Source: Paenibacillus peoriae KCTC 3763 (GTDB lineage Bacteria; Bacillota; Bacilli; Paenibacillales; Paenibacillaceae). From it: DNA of 64,000 nt. The notes beneath the pieces are model-generated. The model did no database searches. It saw nothing but the letters and a program-made list of their open reading frames with translations, and was not told the origin of the DNA. The stretch spans positions 838,704 through 902,703 of the forward strand of contig NZ_AGFX01000011.1 in the NCBI RefSeq assembly GCF_000236805.1, written 5' to 3'. The stretch's first letter is position 1. Every line of letters starts with the position of its first letter. The position numbers and the translations under genes are program-made. Positions 8,144 to 16,591 of this stretch are shown here, one piece after another.

Positions 8144-8226
8144 TATTGTTTGTTCGAGGATAGGGAACTTTACAGAACCCAAGTACATAAATGGGCACTC
8201 GATCAATATGATATCTTTCTAAAATG
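8144..8226 (+). pseudogene. Remnant of a glutamine synthetase 3' end
   Basis: The frame RELYRTQVHKWALDQYDIFLK then stop (about 8162-8226) repeats the glnA C-terminus [16 protein letters not shown] at 1230-1279: 9 or 10 of 13 residues agree. The differences are mostly at third codon positions (for example CAG GTT CAC versus CAA GTA CAT), so the match reflects protein-level ancestry. A stop at 8132-8134 cuts the frame upstream. It is followed by a hairpin resembling the glnA terminator. It looks like one flank of an insertion at the glnA 3' end, or a scrap of a glnA paralogue. Confidence 0.65.
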
Positions 8227-8229
8227 AGG

Positions 8230-8266
8230 AATCTCTTGGAGCTCTGAGCACCAAGAGATTTTTTTT
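8230..8266 (+). terminator. Terminator attached to the glnA remnant
   Basis: AATCTCTTGG pairs with CCAAGAGATT and is followed by eight T. Sequence and spacing mirror the functional glnA terminator at 1288-1325. Confidence 0.85.
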
Positions 8267-8333
8267 CGGGGAAGGACGATACATTTTAGCAGTAGCATGA
8301 GAAGTCTGTGGCAAAGTGGATCGTGTGACACAA

Positions 8334-8364
8334 TAAAAGCAGGAAGAATCCTTCCCGCTTTTTG
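8334..8364. terminator. Bidirectional terminator
   Basis: AAAAGCAGGAAG and CTTCCCGCTTTTT form a stem around AATC. It lies just downstream (minus sense) of the small gene ending at 8378. Confidence 0.75.
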
Positions 8365-8377
8365 CCGACAACGGCTA

Positions 8378-8521
8378 TTAGCGTCTGCGTTGTCTATCAT
8401 TTACGCTAAACAGATTAACAGCCAATGCATTACCTCTTGCACGTGCAGTGGCTTTTTGGTTGGAATGGATGTTTAATCTTCTTCTTCTCAAGTCGCGTAT
8501 AGAATTTTTTCTGCTCATCAT
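8378..8521 (-). CDS. Small basic protein with GNALA motif (47 aa)
   Basis: Two in-frame ATGs (8521, 8518) follow a near-perfect GGGAGGTGAT ribosome site on the minus strand. The 47-residue product is very basic (about 14 Arg/Lys) and has no hydrophobic helix or Cys. It contains ATARARGNALAVNLFSVN and ends DRQRRR. It shares the GNALAxN core and basic tail with its neighbour at 8570, so the two are tandem paralogues. I know no named family for them. The strong ribosome site and paralogy argue that both are real genes. Confidence 0.6.
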   Translation of the reverse strand: MMSRKNSIRDLRRRRLNIHSNQKATARARGNALAVNLFSVNDRQRRR

Positions 8522-8569
8522 ATCACCTCCCTTCAATTACAATGAAGGTACGGTTGAATTTTAGCCGTT

Positions 8570-8731
8570 TTAATGCTTGCGCTTACGCTTGGAAATTTTG
8601 ATATTCAATGCATTGGTTGCCAAGGCGTTCCCGCTTCCTGTTTTAGCGGCAGCGGCCTGAAAGACTTTAACGATCAGATATCTGTTTTTACCGATGCGAT
8701 GCTTATATGTTTTGACTTTATTTCTGATCAT
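8570..8731 (-). CDS. Small basic protein with GNALA motif (53 aa)
   Basis: The ATG at 8731 stands 10 nt after AAAGGAG on the minus strand. The 53-residue product starts MIRNKVKTYKHRIGK. It has a short mildly hydrophobic run (RYLIVKVFQAAAA), then KTGSGNALATNALNIKISKRKRKH. The GNALATN core aligns with GNALAVN of the adjacent gene, and both end in a basic cluster. It is probably co-transcribed with that gene, 48 bp away. Possible roles are nucleic-acid binding, a spore core protein or a peptide toxin; none is supported directly. Confidence 0.6.
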   Translation of the reverse strand: MIRNKVKTYKHRIGKNRYLIVKVFQAAAAKTGSGNALATNALNIKISKRKRKH

Positions 8732-9057
8732 CTGGCATATCTCCTTTGCTTAGGTCTGCTTTATACATATGTCAATAGTGCTAGTAATGTATAAGCATAA
8801 ATCTATTAAAAGCAAAAAGAAGCGAGTACCTATGATTCTAATATTTATGAAAAAACGTATAGATGTAAAATGAGTGGAGAATTCTTTGAAAGTGGGAGGA
8901 TTCTTTAGCAGATAAATAGTTTAAGCCATAGCTTGCTGAAAGGAAATAATAGTTATTAGTTACATAGATGAACATAAAACCAATACAAAACCGGCTTGCC
9001 CTAGGCAGCCGGTTTTTGAGGTAGTGGATAAAATAACGGGGAAGAAAAAGTGATAAA
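8732..9057. other. Spacer holding a promoter region and lexA terminator
   Basis: This stretch upstream of the two small basic genes must carry their promoter. Beyond the hairpin at 8987-9016 I see no coding frame or repeat. Confidence 0.4.
8987..9016. terminator. Bidirectional terminator downstream of lexA
   Basis: AAAACCGGCTTGCC pairs with GGCAGCCGGTTTTT around CTA. It lies 42 bp beyond the lexA stop in the minus direction. Confidence 0.8.
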
Positions 9058-9684
9058 TCAGTGGAAGTCCCGGAAGAGTCCTACAACCTTGCCCAAAATG
9101 CTGACGTGCTTCAGGCGAAGCGGTTCAAAGGCTGGGTTCTCTGGTTGAAGCCGGATATGATCTTTTTCTTTGTAGAAGGTTTTAACCGTTGCTTCATCTT
9201 CATCTGTCATGGCTACAACAATGTCACCGTTATCGGCAGTCTGTTGCTGACGTACAATTACATAGTCACCGTTAGCAATACCAGCTTCAATCATGCTTTC
9301 GCCTACAACAGATAACATGAATATTTTATCCTCACCAACAAAATGTTGGGGAAGAGGAAAGTAATCTTCGATATTTTCTGTCGCCGTAATAGGAAGACCG
9401 GCAGTTACTTTACCGACAACGGGAACACGACTAATGGAGTAATTAATCAAGTTGCTATTATCCGCCTCGTCTTGGCCAAGTAACTCAATGGCCCGTGGTT
9501 TCGTTGGATCGCGACGGATGAGTCCTTTTTTCTCTAAACGATCCAAATGACCGTGAACCGTAGAACTGGAGGCTAATCCGACAGCCTCGCCTATTTCGCG
9601 TACAGAAGGGGGATAGCCCTTTAGACGCACTTCATTGCGGATAAATTCAAGAATGGCCTGCTGGCGGCTCGAAATCTTAGACAT
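9058..9684 (-). CDS. lexA: LexA repressor (SOS regulator)
   Basis: LexA represses DNA-damage genes and self-cleaves when RecA filaments form. The 208-residue protein starts [15 protein letters not shown]. The winged helix follows ([23 protein letters not shown], about residues 25-48), then a linker, a cleavage region (VGKVTAGLP; Ala-Gly near 91-92) and the S24-type latent protease. The protease carries catalytic Ser in [10 protein letters not shown] and Lys in DEATVKTFY. Full family length. It is divergent from yneA, with several LexA boxes between, so autoregulation is expected. Confidence 0.98.
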   Translation of the reverse strand: MSKISSRQQAILEFIRNEVRLKGYPPSVREIGEAVGLASSSTVHGHLDRLEKKGLIRRDPTKPRAIELLGQDEADNSNLINYSISRVPVVGKVTAGLPITATENIEDYFPLPQHFVGEDKIFMLSVVGESMIEAGIANGDYVIVRQQQTADNGDIVVAMTDEDEATVKTFYKEKDHIRLQPENPAFEPLRLKHVSILGKVVGLFRDFH

Positions 9685-9728
9685 ACCGTATCAACCCCAT
9701 TTAGTAACGTTTGGGAAAATTATAGCAT

Positions 9729-9856
9729 AGAACCTCCGTTCGCACAAACATAAGTTCTAAATAATCCCTGAAAATATTTACGAACTTTTGTTCTGTTGTC
9801 TATTGAACAAAACAAATGTTCGTGTTATATTGTGAAAAACATAAGAACAAACGTTT
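9729..9856. promoter_or_regulatory. LexA (Din) box array between lexA and yneA
   Basis: Consensus for Gram-positive LexA is CGAACN4GTTCG. Two exact GAAC-N4-GTTC cores are visible: 9730-9741 (AGAACCTCCGTTCG) and 9782-9793 (CGAACTTTTGTTCT). Three near-matches follow: AAAC-N4-GTTC at 9746-9757 and 9810-9821, and GAAC-N4-GTTT at 9845-9856, just before the yneA ribosome site. All lie in the divergent promoter region. Confidence 0.88.
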
Positions 9857-9870
9857 GGAGGACGCAGCCA

Positions 9871-10254
9871 ATGATGAAATATAGCACATATCAAAGTATT
9901 TTTCCGATGAATTTAGAAAAGTTGCAGGAGAATCAAAAGAAAGGGAACAAAGGATTTTCACAATTGATTGCACAGATGATTACCAATACTCTCTTACTTA
10001 AGCTTCTCATTCTAGTTATTGTTGTTTGGATTGCAGGTGCAGGCGTTTTGACAGTTTTCGCAGCCCCTTCAGTTCCGAAGGTAGAGGTAACCAAGCTGAC
10101 AGTACAGTCTGGGGACACATTGTGGCAGATTGCAATCAAACATAAACCGGAACGAATGGATACACGGGTATATATAGAAGGAATTGTACGGATTAACGGA
10201 CTGGAAGATCGGGGAGTGCAGGCAGGTCAGGTGCTTAGGCTTCCGTACTTCTGA
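9871..10254 (+). CDS. yneA: YneA-like SOS cell-division suppressor, LysM domain
   Basis: YneA is the SOS-induced inhibitor of septation in Bacillus. The start is ATG 9871, 10 nt after TTGGAGGA; the upstream frame extension to 9796 runs through LexA boxes. The product (127 aa) has a cytoplasmic head, one membrane helix (LLLKLLILVIVVWIAGAGVLTVFA, about residues 47-70) and an extracellular LysM motif (TVQSGDTLWQIAIKH ... GIVRINGL ... VQAGQVLRLP). Divergent from lexA and preceded by LexA boxes, as in B. subtilis. Confidence 0.92.
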   Translation: MMKYSTYQSIFPMNLEKLQENQKKGNKGFSQLIAQMITNTLLLKLLILVIVVWIAGAGVLTVFAAPSVPKVEVTKLTVQSGDTLWQIAIKHKPERMDTRVYIEGIVRINGLEDRGVQAGQVLRLPYF

Positions 10255-10268
10255 TCTATACACTATTA

Positions 10269-10312
10269 GGGCTTGTCAGGGGCGTGATGTGGTAACCTTG
10301 ACAAGCTCTTTT
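10269..10312 (+). terminator. Intrinsic terminator after yneA
   Basis: GGGCTTGTCAGG pairs with CCTTGACAAGCTC across a 15-nt loop, followed by TTTT. Confidence 0.75.
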
Positions 10313-10361
10313 CTACATGTCAAAGTGTATTATATCTTTGCTTTTATGGAGGGGACACAAT

Positions 10362-10568
10362 TTGGATATAGACAGCTTGGTACAGCGCATCAATGAATTA
10401 GCGCGCAAAGCAAAATCCGAGGGATTGACGGAAGAAGAAACTACAGAGCGCGCCAATCTTCGGGAAATATATTTGGGTAACATTCGCCGTAATTTTCGGC
10501 AACAGCTTGAAACGATTGAATTTGTAGACGATGATACGCCAAAGGGAAACGGCGGGCTTAAGCATTAA
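10362..10568 (+). CDS. ynzC: DUF896 / UPF0291 small protein (YnzC type)
   Basis: A TTG at 10362 follows ATGGAGGGG and begins the conserved family start (LDIDSLVQRINELARKAKSEGLTEEE). The 68-residue protein has the two-helix DUF896 fold signature (..ERANLREIYLGNIRRNFRQQLETIEFVD) and an Asn-Gly-rich tail. In B. subtilis ynzC lies in the lexA-yneA SOS locus, and the order is conserved here. Molecular role unknown. The hairpin at 10269-10312 suggests it is transcribed mainly apart from yneA. Confidence 0.9.
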   Translation: MDIDSLVQRINELARKAKSEGLTEEETTERANLREIYLGNIRRNFRQQLETIEFVDDDTPKGNGGLKH

Positions 10569-10658
10569 TGTCGCCAAAGCGGCTTGACCTGCATCTATAT
10601 AGATTAGTTTTCAGGCAATCGTTTTGATGCAATATATATTGGGGAAGGGAATTGACAG

Positions 10659-11168
10659 ATGGCCCGATCATTTGAAAGAAAAGTACGCAAAAACACAGCG
10701 CATTTAAACAAAACGCGCAAAAAACGAGGCATGCAAACCATTAGCGGTACAGGTTCTGCAATGGATATTTTCCGCGGCCGCAATATTACTGTGCCTATCA
10801 TGCTGGCTGGCCTTGCCGTATTATACATGCTGATGAGTTACTTTCTGACCAAGACTGGCATGAGAGGAATGGATTGGCTTGTATTCGGCTTGTACTTGAT
10901 GCTGGCTGTTATTTTTTTCATCCGTCGTCCTTATTTGAAGGTCGGGAAGAATTCGCTGTATATGCTAAAAGGCGGCAGAGAACGTCCCATGACGGCAGAG
11001 GATATGAAAGCCATTAAGATTGAAAAGGGCTACGTAACGATTGAAAGAAAAGGTAAGGGCGGCAACTTTGTTTTAACAAAAACATTGGGTCGCTATGACA
11101 CGGATGCCATTGCAGAGCGACTTGAGAAGTTTGCGCTATCCAATCAGGTGCAGGTTGAGAAGAAATAG
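10659..11168 (+). CDS. Conserved-looking two-TM protein of unknown function
   Basis: The ATG at 10659 follows GGGGAAGGGAATTGAC. The N-terminal 35 residues are strongly basic (ARSFERKVRKNTAHLNKTRKKRG). Two adjacent membrane helices follow (about 45-62 and 71-90). A soluble tail with beta character (LKVGKNSLYMLKGG...IKIEKGYVTIERKGKGGNFVLT) suggests a small PH-like domain. I do not recognise a named family. It stands between ynzC and a HAD gene with ordinary core-genome codon use. Confidence 0.75.
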   Translation: MARSFERKVRKNTAHLNKTRKKRGMQTISGTGSAMDIFRGRNITVPIMLAGLAVLYMLMSYFLTKTGMRGMDWLVFGLYLMLAVIFFIRRPYLKVGKNSLYMLKGGRERPMTAEDMKAIKIEKGYVTIERKGKGGNFVLTKTLGRYDTDAIAERLEKFALSNQVQVEKK

Positions 11169-11329
11169 CAGATATCACCTGTAGCTCTGTATGTAAGGCC
11201 GCATGATGTTATTTCACATAACACGTTGCGGCCACTTGCTTAATGTGGCACACCATATCGGAATGTTTGTGAGATGTAACTATGCACAACAGGTGTACAT
11301 ATAACGTGGAAAGAGAGTGGATAATTCAG

Positions 11330-12124
11330 ATGGCGATTCAGGCGGTAATGTTTGATCTTGATGATACGCTTTTGTGGGATGAACGTAGTGTGGAAGAGGC
11401 GTTTGACGCAGCATGCCAAACAGGTTCCCGGGAAGCAGGCGTTGATCCGAAGGCTCTGGAGGAAGCAGTCCGCAAGGAAGCGCGAACTTTGTACGAGTCT
11501 TATGAAACCTTTAGTTTTACTCAGATGATCGGCATTAATCCGTTTGAAGGGTTATGGGCGAACTTTACGGCAGGTGAGCAGCCTGAGTTCCGTCAGTTGG
11601 AACAACTGGCTCCTGTTTATCGCAAGGAGTCATGGCGTAGAGGTCTTCAGCAGCTAGGAATAGATAATGAGAAGCTGGCACAAAAGCTGGCCACCCAATT
11701 TGCTGCCGAAAGACGCGCACGTCCCCATGTATATGAAGAAACATTTGAAATTCTGGAGCATTTGAAAGGACATTACAAGCTGTTATTATTGACAAACGGC
11801 TCCCCTGACCTACAACAGGAAAAACTGGATGGCGTCCCTCAATTAGCGCCTTTTTTTGATCATGTTGTCATTTCAGGTTCGTTTGGTAAAGGAAAGCCTG
11901 ATCCGTCTATATTCCAGCATGCTTTAGGGCTTCTTGGTATCAAGCCTGAACATGCTTTAATGGTAGGGGATAAGCTGACAACTGATATTCAAGGGGCTTT
12001 GGCAGCTGGTGTGCACTCCGTATGGTTGAACCGAAACGCCAAAACCAATACGACAGAGATCAAGCCAAAGTTCGAAATCAAGCATCTGTCTGAATTGGAT
12101 GGAATTATTCAATCATTAAAGTAA
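11330..12124 (+). CDS. HAD-superfamily phosphatase (YjjG/YfnB-like)
   Basis: Start placed at ATG 11330 (MAIQAVMFDLDDT) because the upstream frame has no ribosome site and the motif begins here. HAD motif I is FDLDDTLLW with the nucleophile Asp near residue 9. An alpha-helical cap follows, motif II is LLLTNGS, motif III Lys lies in GKGKPDPSIF, and motif IV is MVGDKLTTDIQGA. Length (264 aa) and cap type fit the nucleotide or small-sugar phosphatases of the YjjG/YfnB group. Substrate not predictable. It converges with mtnD over a shared terminator. Confidence 0.88.
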   Translation: MAIQAVMFDLDDTLLWDERSVEEAFDAACQTGSREAGVDPKALEEAVRKEARTLYESYETFSFTQMIGINPFEGLWANFTAGEQPEFRQLEQLAPVYRKESWRRGLQQLGIDNEKLAQKLATQFAAERRARPHVYEETFEILEHLKGHYKLLLLTNGSPDLQQEKLDGVPQLAPFFDHVVISGSFGKGKPDPSIFQHALGLLGIKPEHALMVGDKLTTDIQGALAAGVHSVWLNRNAKTNTTEIKPKFEIKHLSELDGIIQSLK

Positions 12125-12183
12125 TAAACCAAGAGCTTTTTCCATAGAAACGAGTATTAAAAAAAGAAAACGAGTATTAAAAT

Positions 12184-12226
12184 AACTCCCTCCGCTCAAT
12201 GTGCTCTGAGTAGAGGGAGTTGCTTT
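12184..12226. terminator. Bidirectional terminator
   Basis: AACTCCCTC/GAGGGAGTT inverted repeat with inner CGCTCAATGTGCTCTGAGTA, between the convergent HAD gene and mtnD. Just upstream, AAAACGAGTATTAAAA is present twice in near tandem (about 12148-12182). Confidence 0.8.
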
Positions 12227-12249
12227 ATCTACAATAGGATAAGCCCGCA

Positions 12250-12792
12250 TTAAGCTCTAATAAATGACGGATCTTCAAAAGGTTCGGCAATCCAGCCATT
12301 CTCTTCAATGAATAAGCGGACTGCGATGATCTTCTGATTTTCCATTAAGGTGAAGAAATGAGGAGTATTTTCAGGCACAGAAATAACGTCACCCGGCGAG
12401 AGCTCTACATTGAAGTAGCCAATCTCTTCAGGACCTTTAATGATGAAAATACCTTTGCCGGCAATGATGGCACGAATTTCATCCTCGGTATGGGTGTGAA
12501 TTTGTTCAAATTTGGCTAGCAGCTCGTCCAGATTCGGTGTTGCTTGAGATAAGGTGATAACGTCCCATATTTTATATCCGCGACGCGCGACCAAATCCTT
12601 GATTTCAGGTTCAAAGGTTTGGAGAACAGCGGCTTTTTGCTCATCTGTCAGTGTAAAATTTTCTTGCAGCTCCCCGGACAATTTGGAAACGTCCCAATGT
12701 TCATACAGGACTTCGTGACTCTCCAAAAATTCACGGACTTGTTCCTCTCCGCTGATTCGTTCATTGGTATTGCGGATTAAAATTTCAGCCAT
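12250..12792 (-). CDS. mtnD: Acireductone dioxygenase (methionine salvage)
   Basis: Converts the acireductone of the methylthioadenosine salvage pathway to the keto-acid precursor of methionine and formate (Fe form). Start at ATG 12792 after AAAGAGGGAT; the upstream extension to 12861 has no support. The 180-residue protein is a cupin with metal ligands in HTHTEDEIRAI (His, His, Glu) and the distal His in ENTPHFFTL. Full family length. The other mtn genes are not in the window, so it stands alone. It is divergent from metH across a 280-bp spacer without a visible riboswitch. Confidence 0.95.
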   Translation of the reverse strand: MAEILIRNTNERISGEEQVREFLESHEVLYEHWDVSKLSGELQENFTLTDEQKAAVLQTFEPEIKDLVARRGYKIWDVITLSQATPNLDELLAKFEQIHTHTEDEIRAIIAGKGIFIIKGPEEIGYFNVELSPGDVISVPENTPHFFTLMENQKIIAVRLFIEENGWIAEPFEDPSFIRA

Positions 12793-13072
12793 GGGTTTAT
12801 CCCTCTTTTCCACTTGGTTTAATATTGTATACAGGATATCATGTCTTGAATCGTTGCACAATACAGGATTACAACATTTTATGCTGAATGACTGTAGCTA
12901 AAAAATACGGATTGAAGCCTGTTTTTCTAACACGGTAAATTATAAAATGGATTACAGGAGTAGTTATTATAAAAGAGTAAGCTGTATAAAACGTATGTTT
13001 TTACTTCAATCTATCTAAATGATACGGTTTCTGCTAAACTAGGATTTAACGTTTTGCGGGGGTGAAGAGATT

Positions 13073-16000
13073 TTGGACAAAATTAGCTTGCAGGAAGCGT
13101 TACAACGAAGAATACTACTTCTTGACGGAGCCATGGGGACCATGATTCAGCAGGAGGATCTTTCCCCCGACGATTTCGGTGGGGAAGAGCTGGAGGGCTG
13201 CAATGAGATGCTGGTCTTAACGAGACCGGACGTCATTCAAGGCATCCATGAAGCTTACTTGGAGGCCGGAGCAGACCTGATTGAAACGAACACATTTGGA
13301 GCTACATCTGTCGTTTTGGCGGATTATGATATACCAGAACGTGCACGTGAGATTAATCTGGCTGCGGCCAAGCTGGCGCGTAACGCGGTGGATAAATTCA
13401 ACACTGCGGACAAGCCCCGTTTTGTTGTAGGAGCGATGGGGCCAACGACGAAAACCTTGTCTGTAACAGGCGGAGTTACGTTTGTGGAACTGATTGAGAG
13501 CTATCAGGAGCAGGCCTTGGCGCTGATTGAAGGCGGCGTGGATGCACTGCTATTGGAAACGTCACAGGATACACTTAACGTCAAAGCGGGAAGCATCGGA
13601 ATTCGCCAGGCTTTTGAGCAGACGGGGATTGAACTTCCGCTAATGATTTCGGGTACGATTGAGCCTATGGGCACGACGCTGGCCGGGCAAAATATCGAAT
13701 CCTTTTGCATATCACTGGAACACTTGCATCCGGTATCGATTGGTCTGAATTGTGCTACAGGTCCAGAGTTTATGCGGGATCATATTCGTTCCCTTTCCGA
13801 GATGTCCTCAGCAGCGATTAGCTGTTATCCAAATGCAGGCTTGCCTGATGAAAATGGTCAATACCATGAATCACCTGAATCATTGGCTCGTAAAATGGCC
13901 GCATTCGCTGAAAAAGGTTGGCTCAACATTGCAGGGGGGTGCTGTGGCACCACACCTGAACATATTCGGGTTATGAGTGAACAAATGGCACAATTTGAGC
14001 CGCGTCCGCTGGCAGGTCATCATCCTCCAGCAGTATCCGGCATTGAGCCTGTATATATTGAACAGGACAATCGTCCTTATATGGTCGGTGAGCGAACGAA
14101 TGTTCTGGGCTCCCGCAAATTCAAGCGTTTGATCGTGGAAGGCAAATATGAAGAGGCATCTGAAATTGCCCGCGCCCAGGTAAAAAGTGGGGCACATGTC
14201 ATTGATATTTGTGTGCAGGACCCGGACCGCGATGAAATGACGGATATGGAAGCATTTTTGAAGCTGGTTGTGAACAAGGTAAAAGTACCTCTGGTGATAG
14301 ATACCACGGATATTCAAGTCATAGATAAAGCGCTACAATATTCGCAAGGCAAGGCAATTATTAACTCCATTAATTTGGAGGATGGTGAAGAGAAATTTGA
14401 GAAAATGGCTCCGCTTATTCATAAGTACGGCGCGGCTGTTGTAGTCGGCACGATTGATGAACGCGGTCAGGCTATTTCGCGTGAGGATAAGCTGGAGGTA
14501 GCCAAGCGTTCTTATGATCTGCTGGTGAACCGTTACGGTCTGGCAGCGGAGGATCTCATTTTTGATACGCTCGTATTTCCAGTAGGTACAGGTGATGAGC
14601 AATACATTGGTTCAGCAAAGGAGACGATTGAGGGCATTCGCATTATTAAAGAAGCCCTTCCTGGTGTTCATACGATCCTGGGCATCAGTAACGTATCTTT
14701 TGGTTTGCCGGAAGCGGGCCGTGAAGTGCTCAATTCTGTCTATTTGTATGAATGTACCAAGGCAGGTCTGGACTATGCGATTGTAAACACGGAAAAGCTT
14801 GAACGTTATGCTTCCATTCCTGAGCATGAGCGGAAGCTTGCCGAAGACCTGATTTATAAAACGAATGATGATACTTTATCCGCTTTTGTGGCAGCTTTCC
14901 GTAACAAGAAAGTAGAGAAAAAAGAAAAGGTATCCAATCTTTCGCTCGAAGAACGCTTGGCTTCTTATGTAGTGGAGGGAAGCAAGGAAGGACTGATTCC
15001 CGACCTGGAGCAGGCACTTGCCAAATATTCCTCGCTCGAGATTATTAACGGTCCGCTTATGAAAGGGATGGAAGAGGTAGGGCGCCTGTTCAATAACAAC
15101 GAGTTGATCGTTGCGGAGGTGCTACAAAGCGCTGAAGTGATGAAGGCGTCGGTAGCCTATTTGGAACCGTTCATGGAGAAAAATGAATCCGCGGTAAAAG
15201 GCAAGATTTTGTTGGCTACGGTTAAAGGTGATGTGCACGATATTGGTAAAAATTTGGTGGAGATTATTTTATCCAACAATGGTTACCAAATCGTCAATCT
15301 GGGTATAAAAGTACCACCAGAACGCATTATTGAAGCTTACCGTGAGGAAAAGGCCGATTTGATTGGCTTATCCGGCTTGCTTGTTAAATCGGCTCAACAA
15401 ATGGTACTAACCGCCCAGGATTTGAAAAATGCGAATATTGATATTCCAATCATGGTTGGCGGAGCTGCATTAACACGCAAGTTTACTAAAAACCGTATCC
15501 GTCCTGAATATGATGGTCTGGTAGCTTATGCGAAGGATGCCATGGATGGTTTGGATATTGCCAATAAGCTGATGGACCCTGAGTCCCGCAAAAAAATGGC
15601 GGAGGAAATGGAGGCTGAACGCGAGGCAGAAGCGGCAGCAGTCGTGGAGACCAAGCAGCTTCCTAAGCTTACTCGGGCTGTGCGCTCTAACATTGCGCAG
15701 GATTTGCCGGTCTATATTCCACCGGATACGGAACGCCATGTACTGCGCAACTATCCGTTAAACTATATTTTGCCTTATGTAAATATGCAGATGCTGATGG
15801 GGCATCATCTTGGCTTGAAAGGAAACGTTGAGAAGCTGCTGGCAGAGGGCGATCCCAAGGCGATCCAGCTCAAGGATACGGTGGACAGCATCATGTTTGA
15901 AGCTGTTACAGACGGAATTATTCAGGCACATGCCATGTATCGCTTCTTCCCGGCGCAGTCGCAAGGAGATCAAATCCTGATTTATGACCCGTCTGATGTG

Positions 16001-16513
16001 AGCAAGGTATTGCACACATTTACGTTTCCACGTCAGCAAGTGGAGCCATACCTGTGCTTGGCCGACTTCCTGAAATCTGTAGAATCTGGAGTCATGGATT
16101 ATGTAGGTTTTTTGGTTGTGACTGCCGGTCATGGAATACAGCAGCTCTCTACCCAGTGGAGGGAACAAGGGGATTACTTGCGCTCTCATGCGCTTCAAGC
16201 GGTAGCGCTCGAAGTGGCTGAAGGTTTGGCGGAGCGGCTTCATCATATTATCAGAGACAGCTGGGGCTTCCCGGATCCTGCCGATATGACGATGAAGCAG
16301 CGGCATGGGGCCAGATATCAGGGCATTCGGGTATCCTTTGGTTATCCGGCATGTCCTGATCTGGAGGATCAGGGACCGTTGTTCCGGTTGCTGAAACCTG
16401 AGGACATTGGCGTTGAGCTGACGGAAGGGTTTATGATGGAACCGGAGGCTTCTGTATCAGCCATGGTGTTCAGCCACCCTCAGGCGCAGTATTTTAACGT
16501 CGAAAAGGTTTAA
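13073..16513 (+). CDS. metH: Cobalamin-dependent methionine synthase
   Basis: Transfers a methyl group from methyl-tetrahydrofolate via cobalamin to homocysteine. TTG start after GGGGGTGAAGAG. The 1146 residues carry all four modules. First is the homocysteine barrel (1-310, zinc Cys in GLNCATGPE near 227 and GGCCGTTP near 289). Next is the pterin-binding barrel (about 335-600, VGERTNVLGSRKF). Third is the cobalamin cap and domain (about 640-870, base-off motif DVHDIGKN near 720). Last is the AdoMet reactivation domain (about 890-1140, with RHGARYQGIRVSFGYPACPD). Monocistronic; a terminator follows. Confidence 0.97.
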   Translation: MDKISLQEALQRRILLLDGAMGTMIQQEDLSPDDFGGEELEGCNEMLVLTRPDVIQGIHEAYLEAGADLIETNTFGATSVVLADYDIPERAREINLAAAKLARNAVDKFNTADKPRFVVGAMGPTTKTLSVTGGVTFVELIESYQEQALALIEGGVDALLLETSQDTLNVKAGSIGIRQAFEQTGIELPLMISGTIEPMGTTLAGQNIESFCISLEHLHPVSIGLNCATGPEFMRDHIRSLSEMSSAAISCYPNAGLPDENGQYHESPESLARKMAAFAEKGWLNIAGGCCGTTPEHIRVMSEQMAQFEPRPLAGHHPPAVSGIEPVYIEQDNRPYMVGERTNVLGSRKFKRLIVEGKYEEASEIARAQVKSGAHVIDICVQDPDRDEMTDMEAFLKLVVNKVKVPLVIDTTDIQVIDKALQYSQGKAIINSINLEDGEEKFEKMAPLIHKYGAAVVVGTIDERGQAISREDKLEVAKRSYDLLVNRYGLAAEDLIFDTLVFPVGTGDEQYIGSAKETIEGIRIIKEALPGVHTILGISNVSFGLPEAGREVLNSVYLYECTKAGLDYAIVNTEKLERYASIPEHERKLAEDLIYKTNDDTLSAFVAAFRNKKVEKKEKVSNLSLEERLASYVVEGSKEGLIPDLEQALAKYSSLEIINGPLMKGMEEVGRLFNNNELIVAEVLQSAEVMKASVAYLEPFMEKNESAVKGKILLATVKGDVHDIGKNLVEIILSNNGYQIVNLGIKVPPERIIEAYREEKADLIGLSGLLVKSAQQMVLTAQDLKNANIDIPIMVGGAALTRKFTKNRIRPEYDGLVAYAKDAMDGLDIANKLMDPESRKKMAEEMEAEREAEAAAVVETKQLPKLTRAVRSNIAQDLPVYIPPDTERHVLRNYPLNYILPYVNMQMLMGHHLGLKGNVEKLLAEGDPKAIQLKDTVDSIMFEAVTDGIIQAHAMYRFFPAQSQGDQILIYDPSDVSKVLHTFTFPRQQVEPYLCLADFLKSVESGVMDYVGFLVVTAGHGIQQLSTQWREQGDYLRSHALQAVALEVAEGLAERLHHIIRDSWGFPDPADMTMKQRHGARYQGIRVSFGYPACPDLEDQGPLFRLLKPEDIGVELTEGFMMEPEASVSAMVFSHPQAQYFNVEKV

Positions 16514-16540
16514 CACCTCTATCAGATAGGATAGCAAAGA

Positions 16541-16565
16541 CCCTCCGAGCTTCGGAGGTTTTTTG
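16541..16565 (+). terminator. Intrinsic terminator after metH
   Basis: CCTCCGA/TCGGAGG stem with a 3-nt loop and a run of six T. Confidence 0.9.
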
Positions 16566-16591
16566 CTGGTCAGTAGGAAGAAGGTTAACTT

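Noticed and set aside
12793-13072. Possible SAM or cobalamin riboswitch before metH
   Set aside because: I looked for S-box and B12-box conserved blocks in the 280-bp spacer and saw none, nor a terminator.
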